In this document: positions 11,754 to 22,626 of the stretch, one piece after another
How the letters are laid out: each line of letters opens with the position of its first letter
Numbering within the stretch: the first letter of the stretch is position 1
DNA from: Dendrophyllia cribrosa
Taxonomy: Eukaryota > Cnidaria > Anthozoa > Scleractinia > Dendrophylliidae
Assembly (NCBI GenBank): GCA_024195265.1
Contig: JAJLRJ010000002.1
Span: forward strand, 52,516,251 to 52,580,250
Direction: 5' to 3'
DNA length: 64,000 bases
Notes under the pieces: model-generated
Databases searched by the model: none
Seen by the model: only the letters and a program-made list of their open reading frames with translations
Told to the model about the DNA's origin: nothing
Position numbers and translations under genes: made by a program

Positions 11754-11963
11754 CAACCTGTTCCTCTTGTCTTGATACCGTGACAAGTCCACGAGCTCTG
11801 AAGTGTAAGCATGTGCTGTGCCTCGGGTGTTTTCAAACAGCTTCTAAGTTCACTTACAAGTGCCCAGTGTGCCAAGACCCACAAGGTGTTCTTCAAGGAG
11901 ACCAGCCTCAAGGAGAAATGACAAGTCGTTGTGATCGATTCTTAAGTATTCCAGGTTACGAAG
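11754..11963 (+). CDS. TRIM-Deltex fusion, exon 2: Deltex-type RING finger
   Basis: The exon encodes a C3HC4 RING with all eight metal ligands: CSSC, CKHVLC-LGC and CPVC. A PQGVLQGDQPQG linker and a PGYEG segment follow, which in Deltex proteins connect the RING to the DTC domain. The acceptor is ttgttttctgcag and the donor aag|gtaatc, in and out at phase 1. With exon 1 the protein has two RING fingers, one of TRIM type and one of Deltex type. That is unusual, and it depends on the splice between 11032 and 11754 being real. The alternative is a separate Deltex gene whose first exon is not recognised. Confidence 0.8.
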
Positions 11964-12400
11964 GTAATCGACTGTTAACTCCTTGCGCATGCTGTTAACG
12001 TTACACGCATCAGTCAATGTAAATCTTAAATGTTTTCCTGCGACCTATATGAAACAAAGTTATAACGTATGGTCACCCAAAATGAACGAAACAGTGCCTG
12101 TACGTACCATGCCACAGTATTTGTTAATAGCCGGATATTCACTCTTAGCTGTAAGTGTCATGGACCATACGGTCAACAGTCCTACAATGTCCTCTTTCCT
12201 TATGTCACAATTTCGTCCATATTTTTTTTTACCATAACAAATGTCGACAGTCATTCGACAAAAAATCTAGTGATTTAACGTCAAGTGTAAACACGTGAGG
12301 ATGTACGTTGTTGAAGGGTCTGTGACCGTTACTGAAATAAACTCTCGGGGCATTTGTTCCAAACTCTGTGCCTTTGAGGTCTGTTTTTTAACGGGGCTGA

Positions 12401-12739
<339 letters not shown>

Positions 12740-13403
12740 TAAGGACGATTCAATTCTTACACAAGGTTAATTCATAACACTACTCAGTTGGTTTTAGTTC
12801 CTTACTTGGAAAATGTCTGTTACACATATAATTGCGCTTCTATTACAAAATCATCAGATTTTATGTTTCTGTACTAAAGTATACAGATGTACATCGTGTA
12901 AATATTTCAGTAACTCCCTGTCCGGACTACAAAAAAAGTATAACTAAGGGCGAACAGATTTGTAATTATCAAGAGTCACTCCCTGCAACATAGCATGTAA
13001 ATATCATCAGTGCAGTCAGTTTTAAAAAATTAAGGTCTCGTGTTTTATATATATGTCAGCTTTGGCCATATAATATTTTTGGCTTTACACATCGATAAGC
13101 ACAGTCCGTTACAGCGCACAGTTATCAATCACATCCGTGCCACTGCATTTCATTCAAGTTTACCAATAAAATTGAGTTTTGATGGATCTTCAACTGTCAA
13201 GCAAGAAAAAGGAATGGATCCAAGGCTACAGAGCCAAATATAGAACAATTTGACTATCGTTATACTATTCAAAGCCTATCAAAATGTAACAGGGAACTTG
13301 AAGATAGATTGAAGTCCACCAAAATTGAACTTTGACTCTTTGAAAAAATGGTGGGGCCCATTGATGTCTCAGGTTTAAACAAAATGTATTTTTTTCTATG
13401 TAG

Positions 13404-13473
13404 GTTTGGATATCCTGATCCAGTCTACTTGGAGCAACTTAAAGAAGAGTTGGCTGCTAAAGGAATCTACTAA
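13404..13473 (+). CDS. TRIM-Deltex fusion, exon 4: end of DTC domain and stop
   Basis: This 70-nt exon reads GFGYPDPVYLEQLKEELAAK before GIY and TAA, the conserved tail of the DTC domain. The acceptor is ttttctatgtag; phase 2 completes the glycine codon split at 12738. The histidine that precedes GYPDP in DTX2 is phenylalanine here. With the four exons the protein is 682 aa. A possible polyadenylation signal is at 14485-14490. Confidence 0.88.
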
Positions 13474-14484
13474 TGGGAAACCTTGCGCCTCCATTAATTA
13501 CTGAAAATAAGTGTAATCAGCGGTTAACGTCTTAGTAGCAGCTATTAGTTTAGAGGATCCTAAAAGGGTAGACTGAGAACTGGGTTTGGACTGGGAAAAT
13601 GAGATTAAGTCACTGGAACTGAAGTCACATGAACATGAACATCATCAGTTTGCCTACGAGTTGAGATATAGTAAAGTTTTTGCATGTGAATCAAAAGTCT
13701 AAATTCATGATAACTTATCTATTGTAAAATGTTTGCTTGCTGCCTCTCTAATCAATCCAAAAATTTGGGGCTCTAAATTGAAATACCAGCACTTATCAAC
13801 AAAAATACATCCAGCAAAATAGGGCACATGTAGAAAGTTCTGGGGTGCCTTATGGTACATGTAGGATACTCTGTGTAGGATAAGATTAATCAAGATGTGT
13901 AAATTAAACTATGTAACCTTTGTAAATTACAAGTAGCTTTTATCAAAAGCTATTTTTTTAAACAATATTTAATCTCGACCCTGCTCTAAGAGCATTACGT
14001 GCTCATCGGAAGAGCTTAGTTTTTTTTAAATGCTTTGATAGTTAGGATTTTTAGTAAACGGGTTTTATCATACTATCATATATATAAATTTTTACTTTAT
14101 GTTATGCATAACCTTTGCACCTCGTTCGTTTTGGCTCCGAGTCGTGTCTTTAAAATAACGATCGATGGCAGTATTTTATTTCCTTGTGAATGAATATTTG
14201 CAGGAGTCTAGACATAGGTCCCTCTTTTTTTGCCATTCTTTCACATACACTGTACATGTATGAAAGAAAGAAAAGTGCATTTTCTGATTAATTTGAGATT
14301 TGTTAGTCTGGTTGGGGTGTGATAGAACCAGATTAAAAAACGACATGAAGGTCGGATGAGAAGGTTTTGACGATGCTTTTTATTAAATGTAATTTAATTT
14401 CTTCCTGTAACTACTCTTTTTTTAAGCTGACCTCAGATTCATTGGTTGTCTTATGCAATGCAATGTAATTTGGAATTTGATTAA

Positions 14485-14490
14485 AATAAA
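14485..14490 (+). promoter_or_regulatory. Possible polyadenylation signal of the TRIM-Deltex gene
   Basis: An AATAAA lies about 1 kb beyond the stop codon at 13473 in AT-rich sequence. The motif is common by chance in such sequence, so the assignment is tentative. Confidence 0.25.
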
Positions 14491-14985
14491 AATTATCAAA
14501 AAAAAAAAATGATAATGAGATTTTGACCAAAGAAAGTGATGTATTTTACTGCGTATTATTTTTTAATTAGTAGATATTTTAAGAGCTAGGCATGGTATTT
14601 ATTTGTACGGCATGGTAGGTAAAGTGTGTATTTTTCGTGGTCAAATTATTAGCACATACATGTAAGGACGAACCATTAGACTTATGTTTCTTTTTCTGGG
14701 GGGTGGGGGGGGGGGGAGCGGTCAGTGGATGATGTAGTTGGTAACTGATTTTTTTTTCTTTAGCTGTGTCACTGCAGGAATTTTTTTGCTACAAAATGGT
14801 CTAAAGTTGGGATTTCGAATTGTTTTTTTAGATCGCGCAACCACCACTCACCTCAGAAATCTAACGGTTCACCCCTTAGGGACGGTATACTGGTGAGAGC
14901 GCTCGCCTCCCACAAATGTGGCTTGTGTTCGTTCATGGACTCGGCATCATATTTGGGTTGTTGTTGTTGCAACACTGTTAACAGG

Positions 14986-15115
14986 GGCCGATCCAGGAAT
15001 TTCTGAAAGGAGGGGTTGTACACCTTAATAACTTTCCAAGCCAAGCAAGGGCGTGGACGGTGAGCGTCGTAGGCGCAAGCTTCTAGGGGTCCGGGGGTAT
15101 GCCACCCCGGGAAAT
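14986..15115 (+). mobile_element. hAT-like MITE end (caggggccgatccag type)
   Basis: The sequence caggggccgatccaggaatt followed by an aggaggggtt segment resembles the ends of the better-preserved elements at 55482-55669 and 58078-58243. No matching right end is found close by, so this is a fragment. Confidence 0.5.
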
Positions 15116-15169
15116 TTTTTGCCGATTCAACCCTCGTAAACGATTTGATAAAAAAGCAAGGCTGATAAA

Positions 15170-16260
15170 CGATACGGAAACGACTATATTTGTAAAATAT
15201 CCAATATTTCGAAAGGCACAGCCTTTCTTCTTCAGGGTCTTACAGGTAATGATTCGTAAGGCAAAAAACGGTTACAATTTTAAATTTGAAAGGGAGCGGG
15301 AGATAAAATATGATACTATATGTATAACAACATAAACTATAGTGACAAAATAAATGTAAATAACCGTATTAAAAAAAACGAAGCAATAGAAATAAGAAAA
15401 ATATGCAACATGACACCACAGTAAATATAAGTAATGGAAACTTAGAAGAGATGTCATGTTTCATCTCTTCTATTTAAACCAAAAGGTTCTAGTGTCTGAC
15501 CTCTTTCAACAAGATATGCTTCTCTTGCTTTACGTACACCGTCACGATTAGTTTTAACGAGTTCAAGAGGAATTAGTTGCATATCAGAAGCGGTATGGTC
15601 GTTAGAAAGAAAATGTTCTGAGACTGCAGTAGGTTTAGAGATGTTAGTTTGTTTGTCAACTGGTCTACGATGTTCGTTGAAGCGGTCTTTAAGTCGGCGT
15701 TTGGTTTCTCATACAATGTATGTATTGTGTGTGACAACGAGTGCATTGTACCATGTAAATGAGGTTTTCAGGGTTGCAGTCGATGTAATGATTAATACGT
15801 CTTGTTTCACCGGTAGAATGAAATGTATAATTGATAAGTCCGTCCGTTATGTAGTTGCATGTCAAACAGTTGCTGTAACATTGAAAAGAACCGCAAGGTT
15901 GGTTATTTTGTGAAGGATTACGTAGTTCTGGAGCTTACTAATAAATTACTAAGATTGTTAGTTCGTCGAAAAGCAACAATGGGTGGAACTTTGAAAACGT
16001 TAGTACAGCGGGGAGATTAGGACAAGATGTTAATGTGCTTGTGAATAATGGATGATATAGAGCGGAGCTGGATTATAGGTGATAACAAGGGGTACTCGTA
16101 TAGTTTCAGAAGTGTCTTTAGGTGCAATAGCTTCGGTACGTGTGATGTTGTGAACGCGTTTTATTTCTTGATTAACCAAGAACCCTCAAATCCCTTTTTG
16201 TGGTCATTTCAACTCGTTTCAGTGTTTTTGTGAGAGATCCTGCAAAAATATGTTAAAAAG
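15170..16260 (-). pseudogene. Dead Penelope-like retroelement: C-terminal region with GIY-YIG nuclease
   Basis: On the minus strand, broken frames read in order: RVPLVITYNPA (about 16110), then FKVPPIVAFRRTNNLSNLLV (about 15965), a Cys-rich part with NLIYMVQCTRC (about 15750), then ETKRRLKDRFNEHRR and LVERGQTLEPFGLNR (15720-15470). This is the order in Penelope-like proteins after the reverse transcriptase, ending in a GIY-YIG endonuclease. The copy is inactive: several stops, a 4-bp duplication near 15720 shifting frame, and the glycine codon before ETKRRL turned into TGA. At 15190-15235 a ctgaagaagaaaggc-type segment with tttcgaaatattgg matches typical 3' ends of these elements. Confidence 0.8.
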
Positions 16261-16914
16261 TGTCATCTTCAAGCAAACACAGCGATGTGGTTAACCCTTT
16301 GACTCCCAAATTTCCACCAAAAAAACGCTTTTTCAGGCTACCAATGCCATTTTATGGCCATTGTCTAGCTAAATTGAGGCCGAACAGTCAATAACATTGT
16401 TCGCAGCTCGGCAAACTAAACCCTCCTGCCATTTGTAGAAGTATTTGAGAATTTGATTCCGGGCATGCGCACTGATCGAAATTTCGACAGTTTTTGAACG
16501 AGAAAAACACGACTTGCCTTGACTTTTGCTTTTTTATTCTCAAGCCCGTTCTTTTAGTTTCCTTTTTCCGTGAGGTATGTTTGAGTCTTTGACGTCACTT
16601 TCTCCCATTCGCAACCAAGCCTTGGAACATGGTTGATTAATGGCGGCCGTAAATTCTCGGAAATAAATGTTAAAATGAAATGACTTCTGATGTTCGTAAT
16701 GGATTGAAATTTGGCAAGATGAATAAGAAAGTCTAATAGTATACGAAAATGTAAAAAATTAAAATCAAAAATTTGATCACAGGGGCACTTTAAGCATTGG
16801 ATAAAGGACGTTGTGACTCAGGAAAATCATCCACATTTGTGTCGAGAATCTCCACAATGTACACTCAACTACTGAGGTGATGAGGGATGTTGCTGATTCT
16901 TTCTAAAAAATGTA
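16261..16914. other. Non-coding stretch between the Penelope relic and the duplicated cassette
   Basis: It begins near a ttaaccctttgactcccaa segment that resembles the ends of TTAA-flanked MITEs elsewhere in the window. No coding potential is seen. Confidence 0.45.
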
Positions 16915-17117
16915 AAATTCATGAACTTAACCAAAACAAATCACGATGATATCTTATTTAGCCAAAGTCCTGACATTGGTCGGCAAACCAGTAAAGATAC
17001 ATGTATCTATAAAATATAAATTAATATAATTCACGATTGGTACTTTCACTAAGCGTAGTAACTATGTGGATCAATATAAGTGTTACTAAGATACCAGAGA
17101 TTTCTTGTTTTCTGTAG

Positions 17118-17330
17118 CACACAGCTGTTCCTTTTGTCTTGATACCGTGAAAAGTCCACGAGATCTGAATTGCAAGCATGTGCTGTGTCATGGGTGTTTC
17201 CAAACAGCTTCAAAGTTTACTTACAAGTGCCCAGTGTGCCAAGACCCCCAAGGTGTTCTTCAAGGAGACCAGCCTCAAGGAAGGATGTCAAGTCATTATG
17301 ATCGATTCATAAGTATTCCAGGTTACGAAG
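17118..17330 (+). CDS. Duplicated RING-DTC cassette, exon A: Deltex-type RING
   Basis: The exon is a close copy of 11754-11963: CSFC, CKHVLCHGC and CPVC ligands are intact, followed by the same PQGVLQGDQPQG linker. It has one extra codon at the start (AHSCSFC versus ATCSSC). Acceptor cttgttttctgtag, donor aag|gtatta, phase 1 in and out. Homology to the first cassette begins upstream in the intron, at about 16915 versus 11540. No TRIM exon precedes it. It may be an alternative 3' end for the TRIM exon at 9529, which has the right phase, or a partial gene duplicate. Confidence 0.75.
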
Positions 17331-17774
17331 GTATTAAACTTTTAATGCTTTTACACACATCAGACAATTTAAATAAATAGCTTTCCCGTGAACTCCATGG
17401 AACTAAGTTATAACTTATGATCAACCAAAACGAACGAAATAGTGCCTGTACTTTTTTTTGTTAACAACAGGACTTTTACTCGTGTCTCAGAGTGTCAGTC
17501 ATAGAACAGTCGTACAACTTCCTCTTTCCTTATGCCACAATTACGTACATAAAAAAATACCGTCACAAATCACAGAATCACAAAAAATCTAGTGACTTAA
17601 CGTCAACTGTCTCGCGAGGAAGTGATAGTCCTTTGTAAAAGAGCCAGTAACCGTTACTGAATAAAACCCTCAGAGATTTTGTTACAAACTCTGTGCCTTC
17701 GAGGTTTATATTTCAAGGGAGGAGACCTTACAAAATACCTTACAAGTGCATCTTTTTTTTTGTTTTTGTTTCAG

Positions 17775-18039
17775 AGTATGGTGCAATCATCATCGAGTAT
17801 CACTTTCCATCAGGAATTCAAGGTCAGGAACATCCAAACCCCGGGAAACATTATGATGGCGGTTCACGTTATGCTTATCTTCCTGATACGCCAACAGGAC
17901 GAAAACTGTTAGAGCTTCTGAGGAGAGCCTTTGATGCCCGATTGGTGTTCACTATTAATACTTCAGATACAACGGGAAGAGGTAAAATAACATGGAATGA
18001 CATCCATCACAAGACAAGTCTTTCCGGAGGACCTGATGG
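17775..18039 (+). CDS. Duplicated RING-DTC cassette, exon B: first part of DTC domain
   Basis: The exon is a copy of 12474-12738 with the same length and phases. It keeps [33 protein letters not shown] and WNDIHHKT without stops. Acceptor tttttgtttcag, donor gg|gtaagg. The open frame and conserved splice sites argue that it is under selection or young. The DTX2-equivalent serine is again aspartate. Confidence 0.78.
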
Positions 18040-18164
18040 GTAAGGAAGAGTCTTAATCACTTTTATAAGACTGTTCAGTTGTACATCAGTCAATTCCAGC
18101 AGAGCCCATCCCCTCCGGGTATTAGGCGGGCTGATCTGCTCACGTTTATGAAGATTTATTTAGC

Positions 18165-18535
18165 GACTTATCCTATTTATTAATTTTATTAAAACGTTTA
18201 TTAAAAGTGTCACAATCAATACAACAATTAGCGAAAGTAATAAACGACGTTTCGACATCTTTGGGATGTCATTGTCAAGTGAAATGGGTAGGTTAGTTCT
18301 TGCATTACAAATAGATCTACAATTATGCGCATAAGGTGACAATATACGTTATGTGACAAGAAAAAGTGACTAATAGGAAACTACGTTAGTTAAACAAACT
18401 TTATTGTAGATCTATTTATAATACAATACTTACCGGCACATTTTATTTGACAATGACATCCCGAAGATTTCGAAACGTCGTTTATTACTTTCGCTAATTT
18501 TTGTATTGAAAATATTCCCTCAAGCCTTACTTAAT
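18165..18535. mobile_element. Foldback element made of two inverted arms
   Basis: Arm one (about 18205-18290, with gacgtttcgacatctttggg) is the near reverse complement of arm two (about 18450-18515, with cccgaagatttcgaaacgtc). The arm sequence resembles the end motif of Penelope-like elements, so this could be two element ends in head-to-head orientation. It lies in the intron between cassette exons B and C. Confidence 0.65.
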
Positions 18536-18895
18536 TAATACAAGAACTTATAAATACCACTTTTTACTAAATTACTAACAAAAAATAAAATAAAGCCAAA
18601 ACAAAATCAATAATAAATACAAAAACTTTACAATAACAAGTTCAATTTTATAATACGGTTGGTTCATATAATATTAAAGGTCCTCGTATAAATAGTTCTA
18701 TATGTCCCCATTTCTTGATTATTTTATCGTACTGATATAGTTTGCTTACAATAATGTCGACATTAAATTTAAAAAGTAAGTAGCTCTTCGATCCGTTGAA
18801 TTCTGGGGAACGCCCTTCTAATTTGCATTTGTAAATATAGTACCTTGAATTTAAAAAGATAACGTTTAATGTATTGTGATAGAGCTGGGGAGAGA

Positions 18896-19075
18896 GGAGA
18901 CCCAGTAAAGGGCTCCGACGAAGGGCTAGCGCTCGAAACGTCAGCTTTCTCAAATCTTTATACAGTGGCCAATTTACTTTATCGACTCAGTCGATAAAAC
19001 CAAATTATCGTGCTTCACAACCCCCCTCCCCACCGACGCAGCACCACAGTTTCTCTAGAACCAACCCCATTCAAC
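18896..19075 (+). mobile_element. Penelope-type terminal repeat with hammerhead motif (copy 2)
   Basis: This stretch is related to 7857-8010, for example through cgacgcagcaccaca and the ctcagt-cgataaaa stretch. The hammerhead motif at 18912-18945 has stem I halves GCT/AGC and GAAACGTC, but its core reads CCGACGA instead of CTGACGA. That U4-to-C change should disable self-cleavage. Confidence 0.6.
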
Positions 19076-20684
19076 TTCTTTTGTGGTGCTTACTTGGATC
19101 TCGTCTTCTTGTTGAATGCAGTCTGAATGGGCGCTACACAAGGGCCACATTTTAGCACAAAGCCAAAAAGGATGTTCTATTGTCCATTTTAACTAGATTT
19201 ACATTTATAGCAAGAACTCTGTGTAGACGTTTAAATTGGAAACTCCGCCGGCTTAGTTTCAATAGTGCAGGAGAATGGAATTCGGTAATAGTATTTCCAG
19301 TTTATCTGTAAATAAGGTAATTCCTGACATATCAAAAGGTTCCTCCTTTATAGTTTGCCTTCAAATAACTTTTGATGAGTCTAGATTCAAATAATTTTAT
19401 TTCCTTCTACTTTTTTTTACTATATCCCGGGGCATTTGCACAGCTTTTTTTTTTTACCCCGCCATAGGGCATTTTTTTTTTCACAAAATGCCAATGCACG
19501 GTGGTTGCCCCTGGAGAGGCATGGGCGCAATGCTGGAATTGACTGATACATTGAATTGATTTCCTTACTTGGAAATGTCCATTACAGTCACACATAATAA
19601 TATAAATATAATAATATAAAGTTCTTCTAATGCGCATTTCTTACCCCTATGCACCTTACATGATTAACAGTCCAATGTGTTTACAAACATAATAAAGACT
19701 AATAAAAATATGTCTTAAATAAAAATGTGTTCAGCTTGATTTTAAAATGCTCTAAGAGTTTCTGCACTTTTAATATACTCTGGAATTGAATGGAGTTCCA
19801 TAATTGAGTTGCTGAGGTGAAAAAAACACCTTTGATATGACTCCAACATGACTTCGTTTCTTTTGCAAAATGATTAAATTTTATGTCTTTGTACTAAAAT
19901 GTAACTCCAAGGATAAAAAGGTGCAACAAAAAATTATATAAGCGAACAGTAAAGAATGATTGATTGATCCAAAATGATACCCCTGTTATAGCCAAAGCTA
20001 ATATGGATTATATCAAGAACTGAATACCGGATACATCCATGACCCAAGCGCCCATACTTTACAACAGAACCGAATTCAGAAATACACTATAGCACAATTT
20101 GGAGTAGTTTGGCTACTCTTACATGACGTAACCCTGAATGCAGTTCATTGAATTATTAGGAAATGACAAATCCATTGCAAACTATCCGGATGTTTGTAAG
20201 AAAACTGATCTTGATCTTGATTTGGAATTACCAAAAAAACACTCCCTATAGCACGGCCCGTATGCATGATCGGTGCAGCCAGTTTCGAAAAGTAAGGTCT
20301 CTTGTTTTATGTATGTTTAAGCTTTAATTATATGTTGGCTCATCCACACACCGATAAGCACCGTACATTACAGCAGTAATCAATCTTTTGTGTGGCACTG
20401 CATTTCATTCAAGTTGACCAAAGTTGGGTTTGGTGGATGCCAATCAAACAAGAACTAACACTAGAGTTTCAAAGCTACCGAGCTAAATATCGAACAATTT
20501 GACACACTAGTGTCAGACTAATTTGACTATCGCTATATCAATTAATAATCAAAGCCCACCAAATGTAACGGAAGACCAAGGTAAATTGACGTCCACTAAA
20601 TCGAACTTTGACTCATTGAATGAAGTTTGGTGGGGCCCGTTGAAGTATCAGCTTTAAACTTTAAATCTTTTGTTTTCTATGTAG
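19076..20684. other. Intron between cassette exons B and C, no further gene seen
   Basis: It is AT-rich. The last part (about 20270-20684) parallels the intron before exon 4 of the first gene (about 12990-13403), so it belongs to the segmental duplication. Between 19100 and 20260 sequence is present that the first copy lacks, inserted after the duplication. Confidence 0.55.
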
Positions 20685-20754
20685 GTTCGGGTATCCTGAT
20701 CCAAACTATTTGGAGCGGCTTAAAAAAGATTTGGCTGCTAAAGGAATCTACTGA
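20685..20754 (+). CDS. Duplicated RING-DTC cassette, exon C: end of DTC domain and stop
   Basis: The 70-nt exon reads GFGYPDPNYLERLKKDLAAK before GIY and TGA. Acceptor ttttctatgtag, phase 2 in. It is the counterpart of 13404-13473, and similarity continues into the 3' untranslated region (aaccttgcg, actgaaaataagtg, gcggttaac). The three cassette exons together give an open frame of about 182 codons. Confidence 0.78.
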
Positions 20755-20830
20755 TGGTAAACCTTGCGTCCCCATTACTGAAAATAAGTGCTTACTAGCG
20801 GTTAACCTTTTAGTGGCTATCAGTTTGCAG

Positions 20831-21304
20831 GCAGCTTTAAGTACATGTAGAAAATTAAGGAATCAATTAAATATACTGTATTAATCAAAGTTGTAAATGA
20901 TCCTCGCCACTGGGATCTATCGCCAGCATTAATAGTCCAGGAAACTTTGAACCTGGCGTCAGAGGTCTGTTTTCCAGACTAGATTTAAGCAGCTTTGAAC
21001 GTAACGAGTTGTGGTAGCGTCCCGACATTACGCTTTTTGTCGCAGCTTTTATAGCGTTCGCTTTTACCGAAAAAACGGTGTGCGGAAGGTCACAGGTTCG
21101 ATTCTTTTGACAGTCTGAAATAAAAATGACAGTCTGAAAATTATTTATTTGGGTGGAAGATTTTTTTTTTCGAAATTAGCGTATTTTATTGCATAGTTTT
21201 TCGATATTTAAGAAAGGCTCAAGGATGGTATATCTTTGTGGTATAAAATTATGACGCAATATGTTCCTGTCAAGGATCACCATCCCCCCCCCCCCCCCCC
21301 CCCC

Positions 21305-21357
<53 letters not shown>

Positions 21358-22606
21358 ACCCTCCCGCTTTCCCCAACATTCAGATCAAAAGACTAAATTG
21401 CATAATGTTTGGTCTGGAATCGGGTCAGGATCCTATTTAAGCACACCGCCAAACCGGCCACCGAGATAGCTCCCTCCAAAACTCCGAAAATTCCGACTGT
21501 TATTTTGCGAGAACACACGCGGTTTCCGAGAAATAAGAGGCCGTGTTCCCGGAAACGGAGGTCATCTTCGCTTCTGGCGGCGCGACAGAAACTCAGTCAG
21601 GCGAAAACTTTAATAGTTTATATTGTTCAGCACTAATTTGTATTTTGTAACTAGGCTGAGTGAACGCCGTCATAAAACAGTACGGTTATTTGAGCACACG
21701 AGAAAAATGTAAAAAGCGGCAAGTGCTTTCTGCCATTCTAAATTGTTGATTGCACGAAGTATTTTATGACAAGATAAAATGGAAAGCAAGTTATGCACAT
21801 TTTTTTAAATAAAAAATGTACATTAAAACGATTAAAAATCTTAATGTATATTTATCTTTGCGTGATATTCTTACGTATTTTATAGAAAAGTTCCGCGTAA
21901 AATGCAATTTTAAATTAAAGACGCTTTTTTCCCACAAAAGGCTCGTCTTTCAGATATTTTCAGGAGCCACGAAGCTCTTCAGAATCTTTAATTTAATTGG
22001 CCCTGGGTATCATGAAGCTCTATTGTTTCAGGGTTAGGATCCATTCTTCTGTTGTTTGTTCTATTGTTTTCTCAGCCAATCCTGTGAGCCGTTCCGTGAG
22101 CTTCGCGGCGCCCCGATATTTTTCCGAGGATCTTTCTCGCAAGAATGACATAACTGATGTAAACGTCATCATGTCATTTGGATGTAAATTGTGCGTTGTT
22201 TTATTATTTGAGAAAAGCAAACATTGACATCTTAGGTCATGCATTTGCCGAGTTTTCTAGAGTTTATTTTCACGGCCGTAAATGCGTCACACGAAATTCT
22301 AACCGATTTCTTGGAGTAACAAACCGGTGTTCCAAAGGTTTAAATGTTTTTTTTTTCTGGCTATACTCGAATTGTATAAATCTGATTATCGTTTCACGTT
22401 AAGGAATTTCGACAAAAAGGCCTATTTATGAAAGCATACAGAGAAACAAACAAAGAAACAAACAAATACGGTTGGGGGGCGGGGAGTGGAATATTCTTTT
22501 TTCCCACCAGATCTACGTTAGCCCATTCTATAAAAACTTAGTGCGTAATCCTTTGATCACCCAGGTTAGATTAATGTACCAGTCAAATCCAAGAGCGCCC
22601 ATTTCC
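20831..22606. other. Intergenic stretch, no gene seen
   Basis: It contains a very long C tract (21284-21357) and unremarkable AT-rich sequence. A GC-richer patch at 21420-21600 has no recognisable product. Confidence 0.5.
21284..21357 (+). repeat. Poly-C tract, 74 bp with one interruption
   Basis: Only a single A at 21305 breaks the C run. Such tracts are prone to length error in assembly and may form i-motif or G-quadruplex structures. Confidence 0.95.
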
Positions 22607-22626
22607 TCTCCCCCGGGCAAACCCCC

